NCBI GenBank assembly: GCA_005223375.1
Contig: RXOD01004107.1
Location: forward strand, 1-28,731
Origin: Amoebophrya sp. AT5.2
Lineage: Eukaryota; Sar; Dinophyceae; Syndiniales; Amoebophryaceae
Direction: 5' to 3'
Length of the DNA stretch: 28,731 bases
Shown here: piece after piece, positions 10,787 to 22,982 of the stretch
How the letters are laid out: each line of letters starts with the position of its first letter
How positions within the stretch are numbered: position 1 is the first letter of the stretch
Made by a program: the position numbers and the translations under genes
The notes under the pieces: generated by a model
What the model was told of the DNA's origin: nothing
The model's input: only the letters and a program-made list of their open reading frames with translations
Databases searched by the model: none

Positions 10787-13700
10787 ATGGCGTTGATTTG
10801 CCGGCTGCAGAAGCAGCAGTTCGGCCTGGAGGCCTTGCCGGAGGAGTACCACGTCACGGAGGCCGTGCCCATCGTCTCCATCGGGCGCACGGCCGACAAC
10901 GTCCTCCACGCCGAGGACAAAACTATCTCGAAGCAGCACTGCACCCTGGAACTGCACTTCACCAGGTAAGTATGCGATACACACTTGCTTCAACTTTTTT
11001 TCGTTTTCAAGAATCAATCGATCATACCCATCTTCAAATAATAGGGTCCCTCAAATAATTCTCCAGACAGCAGCTTTGGTTGGAATCACATATCAATCAC
11101 CCCCCCTCGCTTCGGATCGCAGGTCTCCTTCCTTCGGCGCGGATGTGGTCCGTCGGCACTTGTTTTTGCGGGACAACTCTTCTTTCGGTACGTACGTGAA
11201 TGAGGTGAAGCTGGGCAAGGGGTCGGCGCTTACGCTGATTCCGCACAACGGGTTGATCGCCTTGCGTCGGCCGAAGATGCAGGAGGGGGGCGGGGGGTTC
11301 TACAACGCCGACTTCAAGTGCGTGTACGAGGCGAACATGCAGCCCATGGGCGATGAGATCCTGTTGGACGAGCAGGGGCAGACGGTGGGCCCTGCGGTGC
11401 AGGTACCGCCTCCGGCTCCGGGGCAGCAGGTGGGCGGGCCGGGCGCGAGCACGGTGGCGGCGAATGACTCGCAGCTGCGACCCTTCGCGCCGCTGATGCC
11501 TACTGTGCCGGGGCAGACGCCGGTGCCGCCAGTGCAGGCCGCAGCGGGGGGAAACGCGGCGGCTGCGGGTGTGCTTGGGGCAGGAGCGGGCGCGATGGTC
11601 CCGCAGTCGCCCATCATGATTCCGGCAAACATGGCAGGTACGTAGTTTTCATCTTGCTTCTGGTGGTGAATCTTGTTTTATTAACTTGGGTGTTAGAAGT
11701 TTGTGCAGCCCCCTTGCTTGTATGAAATGCGAAATGACCATGAGTTCTGATAGTGATCCTCGACGCCGACGATCTTTGATCTACCTTTAACTAGGAAGAA
11801 CCTGCTATGATCACTCACAAATATGAAAGGCGGCCTTTCATCACCCGTTTCCACGGCTTCCCGGGAATGGCAGCCGTTGGTAGCCGCCTGCTGTTGATGC
11901 TATGAGCTGGCGTTGATCACTGTGATTGTTGAAAAGCGAATGGTTGCTGTTGATGTTGAATTGAATGTTGCCGAAAATAGTTGGTTGATGGTGTTGTGAC
12001 TGTTGATGGATTCGCTGGATCTTGCCCGCACAGACTATGATGCCGATCGATTGATTCGATGCTTCGGATTGGGACACCCTGAACTGCATGGATCAATCCG
12101 GCCAGATTTTGCCAGAGCAGAGGACCCACCCAGACTTTTTGGATTTGGATACCGATACATCGAGGAGCTACAACCCCATTAAGCCCGAAGATGTCTTGAA
12201 ACTTATACGAGGACACCACGACCCCTTTCCACTCTCCGGTTGTACCGCTTTAGGTAGGCAGTCGTGTACTCGATCGGCAACTCGAAGAGGCAGCGGGGGA
12301 GGAAATCACCTCATGACTGTGTCGTGAAATGAAACTACTCTTTTCATCATCGGACTGCCTGCCTGCTTTACCGACCTCTCGGGCTAGCCATGTATTCTTC
12401 CTCGTCGTGTTTCGTACTTTCGTTTCGTGCAGCCAACGTCCCATCATCAACTCAGAGTCTCTTCAAATTCATTTCCGTGCATCAGAAGACCGTGGCTGCC
12501 ACCATCGATCTGATGTGTGCCCTTTCTGATACGTGGATCATCCAATTTGTCGAACGGTCGCCGAGGCTGAACCACCTTGAACAGCGAAGGAATAGTACGG
12601 ACGTAGACCACGTACCAGTGTCAGTGATGGATCCAAAAGTGGCCAAGACAACTGAAACGTGCTGAAATGGTCCCGCCCGCATCTGCAAAAACGATTCAAA
12701 AAATTTTTGTTGCATCCATTGTGCTCCCACATTGATAAAATCACAGGGCTGATTGTCGGTCGCAGCGGGGAGACGATCATGCGCATTTGCGAGCAGTCCG
12801 GCGCCCGCCTGGATATTACCAAGGACAAACACGACATCGACGCCGAGGGCCAAAAGGCGATCAACGTGCTTGACGGCGCCCCAGAGCAGGTACAACTGTA
12901 CAGGTTGTCATCGATGCATGTGTACTTTCCTTATCGAAAACAAATTGCAAACCTCGTATGGTATGACTATGATTTTCGACATCAAGCGACTTTCCATCTA
13001 TCTTCCTCCAGGTCGCGCTCGCTCGGCAGATCATCAACGACATTATTACTGCTGAGCTCGCCAACAAGGGCGAGGGCGGCAAATACTCCAAGGGCAAGAA
13101 GGGCCACTGGGGCGCCGGCAAGGACTACTACGGAGGTGGGGGCGGTAAGAAGGGCTGGGGCAAGGAGCAGACTGGGCTTGGCGCCGGTGGCAAAGAGTGG
13201 GGCAGTCGGTTTCACGACGAGGCGAAGACGCTCACGCCGATCGAGGGCGCGGAGGTGGTGGTAGCTCCTAGCCACATGATCGGCGTGCTGATCGGGAAAG
13301 GGGGCGAAACGATCAACCGGATCAAGGGGGACACGGGAGTGCAAATCGAGATCGGCATGGCCGAAGAAGGGGGAGATTCAAACCTTCGCGCCGTGCAGAT
13401 CCACGGGGCCCCGCCGGAACAAATCGCGCAGGCCAAACAAGTGGTCGAGGACCTCTTCGCCGACGCACAAAGCCGAGCGGAAAGTACCTACTATATAAAC
13501 TTTGGTTTTTTTTACCTGGTTTATCTTCCTCATGTTTTCTGAAGGCAACCGATTGGAGATTATGTTTTAATCGATCGTCGAGATCGATCAGAACCGAGGA
13601 GCGATATACTTTTACCGGCACATCATGATCAAAATGCTTCGCTTTGGCTCTTTTGCTGACGAAAGGAAATCTCTCGAGGAGATGAGCCTCCTTGCGTCGC

Positions 13701-16700
13701 AGTCCCTCTACAAGAACTGACCAATGGCGATTTTCCACTATAATCGATCGAATCTCCAAATCGGCAAACTCAACAGTGAAGGGCCAGCACAAGGGCGGCA
13801 TGAATCCGAACGGCGCGCCTCTTGGAAGTAAGGGCTCATCTTATCATGGGGGGAACAAGGGCAGTCCCCAGCACCCGCCTGGGACCGTGATCCACCACCA
13901 CGAGCGGGAGGTGCCCTCGGACGTGGTCGGGCTGCTGATTGGGCACAAGGGCGAGACGATTCGGAAGATTCAGAACGACACGCAGTGCCGGGTGGAGGTG
14001 GACAAGACCCGCGGCACGCCCGGCGTGACGCAGGTGGTTGTTTTCGAGGCGCCCGACATGGCCATGATCGAGCACGCCGTAAAAGCCATGGACGAGGTGA
14101 TTCGCCCGGTGATCGAGGCAAGGATCGCGACTGGCGAAGGGGGTACGGGAGAAGGAGGGGCGGTTGGGGGTACGGGTACAGGAGCAGCAACTGGAGAAGC
14201 CGCAATCACATCGACTTTGCTGAACAACCAAAACCAGGAGGAAAACGCGGTCACGAAAGCCGAGGACGGGACATTCGTGTGCCACTTCTCGATCACAGAG
14301 ACGCAGATGCAACTGATCATCGGGGAAGACTCCGCAACAATCCAAAGACTGGGCAGCGAGAGCGGCGCAGAGCTCTCCATCGTCAAAGTGGGGCAGGAAG
14401 GGGATGGTAGCAACTGCTTTTTTTACATTGCTTTTTGCGATGAATGTAGGATAAAGAATTTCTCTATGGCCGGTGATTGGGCAGAAGGGCCCTTCTTGCT
14501 TGTCCGACGGATGAAGGAATGATGCTACTTCCCTCCTCTATTAGTATTACTTCAATTACTTGTTCTTCTAACACCACTCGTGGGGGAAATCATCATTTCC
14601 AGAACATTCGGATGGATGAGCATGGAAATGGATGTGCACGTGGTGTAGCGCCGGCGGTCTTGTTTTCACCCAAAGAACAGGTCGTGAAACAAGCTACAAA
14701 ACAAACAACACAGCTGCCGAGTTTACCTGTATCATCAAGGGTCTTTCCGAGGAGGTCGTGCAGCGAGGCAAGGAGCTGGTCGAGGAGGTCCTCGGCACGA
14801 GCACAAGCAACAAGGGTCGCGGTAGGAGGGAGCGGGGTGTCTACCACGCCTTCGACCCCCAGTCCAACCCCACCGACGACCATAGTGCGCAGAAAGGTTA
14901 CAACTCAAAGGGGTCCGACCACAAGGGGTCCTCTTACGGCGACGACCGCAAGGGTGGCAAGTTCGGGGGCAAGTACAACCATGATCATAAAGGCGGCGGC
15001 AAGCAGCACGACAAGGACCGCGGCCACAAGGGGGGCAAGGGCAAGCAGCAGGAGGAGAAGCGCAAGCTGTACGTGGACGAGATGTCGTTCCCGCGGCGGC
15101 ACGTTGCGTCGATCCACCCGGAGGAGATGGAGGTGTTTGTCTCCGGCATGCGTACCGACGTGGGCGAGGCGGACCTGTGGAAGTGCTTGTGCGCGGTGGG
15201 CGCGAGCGACGTGGCGGAGATTCTTCTACTCAAAGACCCGGACCGCGGCGAGGCGAGCAAGGGCATGGCCTACGTACTGTTCACCTCGCAGGCGCACGCG
15301 GCGGTGGCGGTGCAGAAGCTGTCGCAGCGGCCACTGCACGTGGGCGTGAACGAGATCGCAACGGACGCACTGAACTGCCGCTGGAGCGAGAGCGAGCGGG
15401 TTCTGCGGGGGAACAACGGCTCGTACCGGGAGGAGCTGATCGGAAAGCTGATGGGGAAGAAGGCGGTGCGCATGCAGGAAATCCAGCAGAAAATCGGGTG
15501 CAACCGGGCCATTCTGACCGGGAGAGGCATGAAGGGCCACGGGACCACGGACGACTGCACGCGGCTGCACCTGGTGCTCTGCTGCGCGCCGGGAACCACC
15601 ACGGAAATGGTGGAAGCTGCAAAACCGGTGTGGCTGGAACAGCTCACATACGCGTTCTCGGTACAACTCTACACCTATCATTTTAAAAGCAGGTTCTCAG
15701 TTGTGGCTGTGAGAATCATTCATCGTCGATTGCGAATGCGGGTTGCAAGACCACGTTTCCCACGACACGGAAAATGATGACCCAAATCCAATCTATACTC
15801 AAGTTGCGGAACAAACTCAAGTGTAGAAAAAACGAATTTGCACGTCAGTCTGAAGATACATGGATATTGGTCACGACGAGCAGAATCAGATTTGCTGCCT
15901 AGCCTGATGACTCAAATCCAATCTATACTCAAGTTTCCGAAGCTTGTGTGTGGAAGAAACGAATTTGCACGTCAGTCTGATGAAATATAGCACGACAGAT
16001 GATATACTGCATATCTTAAATTTGAAACCGGCAATCCAACGCCCAGGAAAGCGAAACAACCAAACCCTCACCCCCCGACCCAATCTCTCACAGGAGCCGA
16101 ACAGGCACCCTCCGCCGCAGCAGAACTACGGTCCTGGTGGTGCCTTCATCCCTCCCCAGCAGCCCAACGGGCAAGTGATTGTGATCCCCCCAACAGCAGC
16201 GCCAGGGCATCCCCCCATTTTGCCTCCTGGCGTCCCGCCCGGCGCGGTTCCGGTCGCGGGCCCCCCCGGCGCCGGAAGACATCATGTCGTGCCCGGACCT
16301 GGGCACCACCTGCCGCCGGGTGCGCAGATTGTGCAGCCGGGTGCGGGGCCTGCGGCGGCGATGCACCAGGTTGTGGTGCAGCCCGACGGGCAGCACGTCG
16401 TCGTGCAGCAGCCGATGATGGGAGCCCCCGCCCCCCAGATGGCTGCTCCTCAACATCACCTCCCAGGCGGTGCCCCACCAGCTCACCAGGCAGGAGCTCC
16501 GCACTTGGCAGCCCATGCTGGCGGCGTTGTAGGAGGGGCGGTAGCTGTAGTGCCGGGGGCCGTGGGAGGAGGGATGCCGCCGGGCGCCGGCGTAGTGCTG
16601 GATGCCGCGGCGGTGCAGCAGGCGCCGGCGACCAGCCAGCTGAAGATCCCGCTGGTAATCAAACGTGTGGACACGGAAACGGGGAAGCGGTACTGCGAGT

Positions 16701-19700
16701 CCGTTGCGCTGGTCGGGAGCGAGCTGCGGTGGCAGCCTTGGTGTCCGGAGGTGGGCGGCGAGTCGTGGAAGGCATACCCACTGAGGTGGGGGAAGGAGGG
16801 GCAGCTGTTCGTAATCCTGCAGCACCGGGAGACGGGGGAAATCAAGCTGTGCGTGGTGGAGGAAAAACTGAGGATGGAAAACTGGAAAACGGTCGTGGCG
16901 CCGCCACTGGACCTGTTCTCGGCGCGAAACTGCGTGTTTAAGCCGTTCAATCTGGACGGAAAGAGCTTCCTGGCGTGCGTAGACCGCGCGAACCGAAAAC
17001 TGATCATGTACAAAATTCGAGACCCGAATGAGGCGTGGGAGACCTGCTATGAGGAAACGCTGAACGACCCGGAAAACCCGAACAGCATGCCCTTTTCGGA
17101 GTTCGCAAAAATCCACATCTTTTACAGCTACAGCGATCTATCCTCCAAATACAAGGACGGCGAGGTGGAAGTAAACAGCGAGGACGAAGATGCGGGAAAC
17201 CCAAACCCCCCTCCGGCGAAGGAGAAGAGCAAGAGGCTCTACCCGAAGCCCTTCGCCATTGTGCACGATCTCATCCCCGACAGCCAGGCGAACGAGCGCG
17301 CGGAAAAACTGGCTTCCGAAAATAATGGCGAGGAGAGCAGCAGCAAGCGGAAGAACGCGCGGAACAAGTTTTACAAGGTTCCAGTCCTCTTCGAGATCGT
17401 CTCCGGCCGGTCCAAGTGGCGCAAGGTCGAGCGCGAGGGGGTTGTGTTGCGCGAGCCGACACCAGCAGGCGCAGCTGCTCCTGGTGCGGATCATGCTGGC
17501 TCCAGCACCGCCGCGAACAACAAAGAAGCGGCGGCCACCTCTGGAGGGAGGGCGCAGAACCTGACACTGCCGCTGCCGCAGACAAAATTTCGCATGTGGC
17601 CCGTGTACATGCGGACGGCGACCATGATCGAAGTGTTTCTCTTCTGCATCGACGTGGAGCAGAAGGAGCTGCGGATAATATACGTGCCGCGTGAAGGCGC
17701 GGCGGACCACGAATGGCACATCGTGTCGCGGAAATCCTTCTCGGCAGACACGAGACTGTCGCTACTCTATATTGCGGGGAAACCGGAACCCATGTGCATG
17801 TCGCTGTCCGCGCAAACGAACACTGCCTGCCTGTTTAAGGTATGATCTATACAACTATAGTTGTATTTACCTCCACCTACGACCTACGTGGTACATCAGA
17901 TGAAGTTCAAGACGATTGGTTTCTTTGTACAGAAGATTTGCGATTACACTAATATTATTATCTCAGGTCCACCTTCATCTCGTACTTCCTCCGGTGGGGA
18001 GGACGGCGAAGGAGATGCCGATTCCGCACCGCGCGATCATGGACGAGCTGTTCCGACGGGACATCGGCAACCTGCTTGAGGGCCACCCGGCGTACGTGCC
18101 GCCGACGGCCGAAGAGCTTCAGGCGAACTCGCACCCGGCCCCGCCGCACCACCTGATTCCAGTGGACACCAGCGCCGACCTGGCGTGCTCACAGGCACAC
18201 CCGTGGATCAGCTATCCGCTCAAGGTACAGGTTTTTGCGCGCTGGGAATCGTTCAAGACCGCAGTTGCTTTCGCAGTAGACTTTCAAATTCAAATCTACC
18301 AAAACATCAGGAGCACAACATTCCCCGACCGCCGGCGCTCCTACTGCCTGCTTCTTCCGCCGCGGATGCCGCCGGAGGGAATCAGCAGCTTCCCCGCTCC
18401 GGGCCGTTTGGGGATTCCAAAGATAGCAGTGCGGAAGGCTCGTCGGAGGGCGACGGCGCTCGAGATGAACAGGCCAACAAGGGCATGGTCCCAGGAGGGG
18501 CAGGTGAGTTGCCACCGTTCGATAGCTCTCCCTTCGAGGACGACGGGGAGGAGAAGGGGCCATTTGGCGGGCAGAAGCGGGAAAACCCGTTCGACGACGG
18601 CAAGTTCCATTTGGGCGACGACGTGGAGGCAAACTGGAGAAGAAGGGGGAAATGGTACTCCTGGCATCTACTTCACTACCTGCACATCAAAAAAATTTTA
18701 CATGATCGTGATTTTTTCCACAAAAATTGATGAATATGTACGCACCCCACATCAACCCACCCAAAGGTTCGTCGGTCGCATCACTGGCATCGCTCCGGAC
18801 GGTTCTTACAACCTCGACTTTGAGGGCGGCTTCACCGACAGCAATGTTTGGGAGTCCAACATTCGACCTCTCTCGATCCAAAACTCTACCTTCAAGTCCT
18901 GGAAGGGCCCCAAGGACTCCATGGTCGTGAAACAGGAGATGCTGGGCCTGATCATCGGATCCAAGGGGGCGACGGTGAAGGAAATGGAGCGGGACTTCAA
19001 CGTTAAAATAATCATCGGAAAAGACCACCTGGGCCCGGACGACGTGGAGAGAAAAGACAGAGACGTCTGCGTGATTGCAGACACAATCCACGCGCTGCAG
19101 GACTGTTTCGCGCGAATTAACGGGATCATCAAATCCGCAGCGGTCAAGGAAGAAATGGAGACACGGAGAAAAATCGAAATGGAAGAAGAAAGAAAGAGGA
19201 GGGTAGAAGCTATAGATTTTACAACTAAGTAAAAGTTTCAGTTTAGGTTTACCACCTTTACGTATTACTTCCACTTTGTTCCGAGTCTGTAATCGAGATT
19301 TCAGGTTGTTTAGTATGCGCTTCCGCACACGCACTACTCCCATAAAAGATATCCCGCGACTCCCCGAATTCATTGTATACTTTTCATTTCACAGGAGGAG
19401 GAGATGGAGCAGAAGCGTCGTGATGAGTACGGCGAGTGGGGCCGGTCCGGCCGCAAGCGGTCCCGCGAGCGCGGGCGTTCTCTCGACCGCGGCGGTGACC
19501 TGGCTCTCAAGCGGCGCCGGGAGGACGACGGCGGGGTGCTCATGCGTCCGGCCCCGCGGGGCGGGGAGCGCGGCTACACCGACGGGTACAACTCCTGGGG
19601 CGGGCGCGGGGACTGGCACGGCGGCGGCGGCAAGTACGGCGACCGCTATGGCGGCGGCTACAACGAGAAGGGCGGGGGCAGGTACGAGGACCGCGGCGGC

Positions 19701-20096
19701 GGTGCGTGGGGGGGCGGAAAGTACAACGACAGGGGAGCTGGCGGATACCACGACAGCTACGGTGCTGGCCGAGGGGGGGACAATTATCATCGAGCTACGG
19801 TTGCTGCTGCTGAGGGGGTGCCGACGCAGCGAGGGCGGGGGCGGGAAATCGGAAGGGAAATCATCGAGCGGGAGCGACGGGAGAGAGAAGCACGGGTAGC
19901 GGCGGCGGATAGAGGAGAAAGAACCTACGGGGGCGGCCGCGTCGGGGAAGATAGATATCGAGAACAACGGTGGGACCGCGGCGAGCCGGACTACGCGCGA
20001 AGCATGGCGGAAGAGGAGGCCCGAAGTGCCGCGCGCGAGGAAGGTGGGAGAACGGCGGAAGCGGGCGGAGGCCGGAGAAGATCACGGTCGCGTTAA
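10787..20096 (+). CDS. Multidomain RNA-binding protein: FHA, about 6 KH, RRM, Tudor-like, RGG/RS tail
   Basis: Eleven exons (10787-10965, 11123-11637, 12747-12889, 13012-13483, 13777-14406, 14714-15660, 16094-17839, 17967-18224, 18311-18654, 18767-19202, 19395-20096) join through GT-AG introns, every phase consistent, into 2,123 residues. FHA (about 25-100): SIGR, SKQHC, DNSSFGTYVNE. KH1 (222-280): GLIVGRSGETIMRI. KH2 (360-430): GVLIGKGGETINRI. KH3 (480-545): GLLIGHKGETIRKI. KH4 (602-675), degenerate: LIIGEDSATIQRL. RRM (785-860): VFVSGM and KGMAYVLF. KH-like (883-960): GKLMGKKAVRMQEI. A Pro/Gly/Ala-rich stretch, an unassigned region (about 1145-1630), Tudor/agenet-like (1734-1782): RRRGKWFVGRITG, DGSYNLDFEGGF. 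KH6 (1794-1870): GLIIGSKGATVKEM. Gly/Arg and RS tail. FHA domains bind phosphothreonine and KH/RRM bind single-stranded RNA, so an mRNP scaffold is inferred. Exons 1-6 and 7-11 could alternatively be two genes. Confidence 0.8.
11638..12746 (+). other. Large intron interrupting KH1 of the FHA/KH gene
   Basis: At 1,109 nt this is the longest intron modelled in the window. It starts GTACGTAG and ends AATCACAG, and removing it rebuilds a complete KH core (MIPANMAGLIVGRSGETI). Short open frames inside it, on both strands, resemble no known protein. No RNA gene was recognised in it. Confidence 0.75.
15775..15853 (+). repeat. Direct repeat copy 1 in intron 6
   Basis: Begins TGATGACCCAAATCCAATCT and ends AATTTGCACGTCAGTCTGA. 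The beginning and end match copy 2 at 15905-15980 nearly perfectly, while a central portion of about 25 nt is diverged with small indels. Confidence 0.9.
15905..15980 (+). repeat. Direct repeat copy 2 in intron 6
   Basis: Second copy of the repeat beginning at 15775, offset by about 130 nt at the start and 127 nt at the end. It begins TGATGACTCAAATCCAATCT and carries the same final AATTTGCACGTCAGTCTGA. The 51 nt between the copies are not repeated. Confidence 0.9.
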
Positions 20097-21351
20097 TAAA
20101 CCAGCTGCAGCCCTAATAGCAATACTGCGGCGAACGCGAAGACATCAAAATCCGCGAGCTCCGATCATATTCATAATCAGGACTCGAACCTCCAAAGCTA
20201 CGCGTCTGCACCTGCAATCACGTTTTCCTTATAGCATCGTTAGCAGGGAGCCGGGAGGTGAGAGTCATCATGTCCGAGGCAAGAATTTGATTTTCGATTT
20301 CGCGACCATGGCAGTTTGGCGACATCATTACGGGAGCAAGCAGCATATAGCGAAAGCCATTACTGTCAGACCTATTCCTTGACTCGCACCTATCACGATC
20401 TTTAACCTCACGAGAATACAGATGTTTGCGACCATTCTCGAAGCTTCTGCGGAAGCGGAAGTAAGTAGCTGAACCTTCGACAACGATGATTTCTAAATCC
20501 GACGATAAGCACGTGTAGCGAACAATTTTCTAGCAGGCCGTTCATAATAGCACAGCGCGCATAGAAATAAGGTGACACATCACAGATTTCGGACGGAACG
20601 GCCCGCATTCACGTTCAACTAATACATGGTAGGAAGCTAATATGGTTGCACGAGCCACTGCTGCACCAGAAGTGCGTGTTTCTTGATGGATTCACATAAA
20701 AACTAGCGGCGCTTTTCTTGTTTAATGACGACCGACCACTTCATTACGCCATGAAACTACTGATCGAGGTAGGAAGAGAGGCCGGACCTGGTGTCTCCGG
20801 CGGTCACAACGCTTTATAACCTGCGCTGGTCGTGCGGGAAACCCGATTGATTCAGTGTTCGCGATGGAAGAGCCGGTGCACTGGGTGGTGATTTAGATTC
20901 AGTAGGGGATCGGCGCTTGCCAATTTCTTGATCTTGACTTCGGTAACAGTAGGGCGCTCACTGCGTGGCAGCCGTACCGCTCGGAACTCGTGTCCAGCGT
21001 ACATATGCATATCTGTCGGTCCGAAATAAAGTTTCCACATCGTGCTGCTCTTTGAAGTTTGAACGAATCTAAAGATTCTGATGCAATCCATCGTGCTACC
21101 TGCAAATCAATGAAATAAAAGATCCTCAGAGCCAGACGATCAGCATCTTCGTGATAATGCCGCTCCACCAGATCCGGATCGAGGTTCTTCGTGTTCCACT
21201 ATACTGATCATCGGTAATTCGCGGCCGAGCGGCCAAGATCTGACTAATTTTCACCCAACACTTTCTCGCGCCAACAAACTTGACCAGGGATCCGAGGTGC
21301 ATCGGAGTTACAAGGAAGACATCCGGGTGTCTTTTCTAGGGTTTTCTCAAA
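20097..21351. other. Gap between the FHA/KH gene and eL42
   Basis: About 1.25 kb with no gene, RNA or repeat that I can support. TTAATAAA lies across the stop codon of the upstream gene, but use as a polyadenylation signal is not established. Short frames on both strands give no recognisable peptides. Confidence 0.6.
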
Positions 21352-22083
21352 ATGGTGAACGTGCCGAAGGAGCGCCGGACGTACTGTCCGAACAAGAAGT
21401 GCAAGAAGCACACCAAGCACAAAGTCACGCAGTAATGACCTCTTATTTCTTCTTTTGGCTTGGTATTTTTAGATTTTTGATTTTCGGCATGGTGGAGAAC
21501 GTCGAATATTTTTAAAGCTGATAAGGAGGTCGTGGCCGGACAGCAAATGGCGACGCATGATGACCAACAGATTTAAAAAAGGAAAGGATCTGACACATCG
21601 GATGCAGATAACTTTCTATAGGCTTTTTGTCTGACGCGTCTGCCATCGATCAAGCTGCGACCATCGATAACATCGGATGTTGAGAGCAGAGCTATTTTAT
21701 CCTCCGTACATCAAACGATTAGCTTCGATTCAAGCAACATCAAAATCAAATCAGACTCGAGCAAATCCCCGCATCCCACGAACCCATCCCAGCACCAACC
21801 CATCCCTCCAACCCATCCCTCCAGGTACAAGACCCAGAAGAAGTCTGGTTTCGCGCAGGGTGACCGTCGTTATAACGCCAAGCAGAAGGGTTTCGGTGGT
21901 CAGACGAAGCCGATCTTCCGTAAGAAGGCCAAGACCACCAAGAAGATCGCCCTCAAGCTGGAGTGCTCCAAGTGCAAGCACAAGCGCTGCATCGCTATCA
22001 AGCGCTGCAAGCACTTCGAGCTTGGTGGCGACACCAAGAAGAAGGCCGGCGAGGGTCTGTCCTTCGGCGGAAAGTACCGTTAA
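21352..22083 (+). CDS. RPL44: 60S ribosomal protein eL42 (L44/L36a)
   Basis: Two exons, 21352-21431 and 21825-22083, join through a GT-AG intron (CA|GTAATG ... CTCCAG|GTACAAG) into 112 residues. The start [12 protein letters not shown] is the conserved eL42 N-terminus. The zinc-binding cysteines appear as CPNKKC and CSKC, the same spacing as I recall for the yeast protein. The family signature [18 protein letters not shown] and the end [12 protein letters not shown] are intact. The C-terminal extension after GGD ([15 protein letters not shown]) is a few residues longer than in animals. The protein lies at the E site of the large ribosomal subunit and is essential for translation. Codons are strongly biased (many AAG, CGT, GGT), as expected of a highly expressed gene. 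Confidence 0.97.
21781..21822 (+). repeat. AACCCATCCCTCC tandem repeat at the eL42 acceptor
   Basis: The 13-mer occurs twice in perfect tandem (21797-21809 and 21810-21822), with a partial third copy at 21781-21790. It ends immediately before the acceptor AG of the eL42 intron and so supplies the polypyrimidine-like tract of that splice site. Confidence 0.85.
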
Positions 22084-22982
22084 GCAGTCGTGCTGGTGCG
22101 GAAGATGCTGTCCTCTGATTCATTGGCGGAGCTGGAGCTTTCGTTTAAGTTTTACTCTCTGCCGATTGAAGCCGAGCTGCAACTGCGAGAAGACGTTGAT
22201 GTGCGGACGATTTGGACCTTCCTTTGAGTTACCCTAGACTTACCGGAAGACGCTGCTGAGAACCTTGTAATCCACACCGAAAAAGAGAGAGTTTTCAGGA
22301 GGCGACTGCCGATTGTGGAAGAGCGATGTTGTTGTGTTCCTACTTTTCGATGTATATATAATTCTCTCAGGTGTGCTGGTCGACTCATAAAACGTGCATT
22401 GGGTGGCTCTTGTGGGTATGCTATGGATGTGCGTCAGTCGAACAACGGAAAATCTTAGGCAGTAACTGCCGTGGATTCATAATCATCATGCTATGGATGT
22501 GCAGGGTTGACTTTTTACCTTGCTTGGTGCCGAAGCCGTTCTGCTTCGCTGGCCGTCGGTGTGCTCTCAGCTACGTACGGATGGATACATAGATCCGCTT
22601 TTGCGGAAGGTGGTCGGTTCTTGAGGTCATTCATTGTGCTAGCGAGGCGGCGCAGGTCATTGGGATGAAGGTGTGCCACGTTGCTCGTCTGTGACATCAT
22701 CGTCCGGGAGGAAGTCTGTGCAGAATTCAATTATTCGTTCGAGCTTGCAATGTGGCAGCTTGCCGTGGGACCTCGACGCGGTGTAACAGGGGGACATCCT
22801 ATTCGTACGCCGCAAGATGCCTGCCCTTACTTAGGGCAGGTTGTGGTTGTCTCATAAGTGAAAGTAATACGAAATTGGTGGACAACATTGACATGCCTGT
22901 GCCACCATAGCGACACGAGTAGTGGGTTGTCCTCTCGCTGCAGGATGCCCTCTGGTGCGGTCCGGCTGCACTTTATTCTGCC
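22084..22982. other. Gap between eL42 and the CDF transporter
   Basis: About 0.9 kb. No gene is recognised. A 15-nt sequence, ATGCTATGGATGTGC, occurs at 22418-22432 and again at 22488-22502, and a hairpin lies at 22820-22840. The rest shows no structure I can support. Confidence 0.6.
22820..22840. other. Perfect inverted repeat upstream of the CDF gene
   Basis: CCTGCCCT and AGGGCAGG flank a five-base loop, giving an 8-bp perfect stem about 140 nt before the start codon at 22983. It could fold in a 5' leader or be a DNA-binding palindrome; nothing else supports a function. Confidence 0.6.

Larger units (their letters stand above)
15661..16093 (+). other. Intron 6 of the FHA/KH gene
   Basis: The intron starts GTACAACT and ends in a pyrimidine-rich tract plus CTCACAG, joining the exons in phase 0 (AFS then EPNRHPPPQ). 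It contains two copies of an approximately 78-nt direct repeat. If it were not removed, the upstream frame would stop at 15777 and the downstream frame would have its own ATG at 15980, which is why a two-gene model remains possible. Confidence 0.65.

Noticed and set aside
18496..18510. Extra donor-like site GGCAG|GTGAGT inside exon 9 of the FHA/KH gene
   Set aside because: Reading through keeps the frame into the Tudor-like motif without interruption, so an intron here is unnecessary, though alternative splicing is possible.
21385..21402. eL42 zinc-binding cysteines spaced CX4C then CX2C, different from the human protein
   Set aside because: The yeast protein as I remember it has the same spacing, so this is normal variation.
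22418..22502. Repeated 15-mer ATGCTATGGATGTGC
   Set aside because: Two short copies 70 nt apart without further structure; not enough for an element or array.
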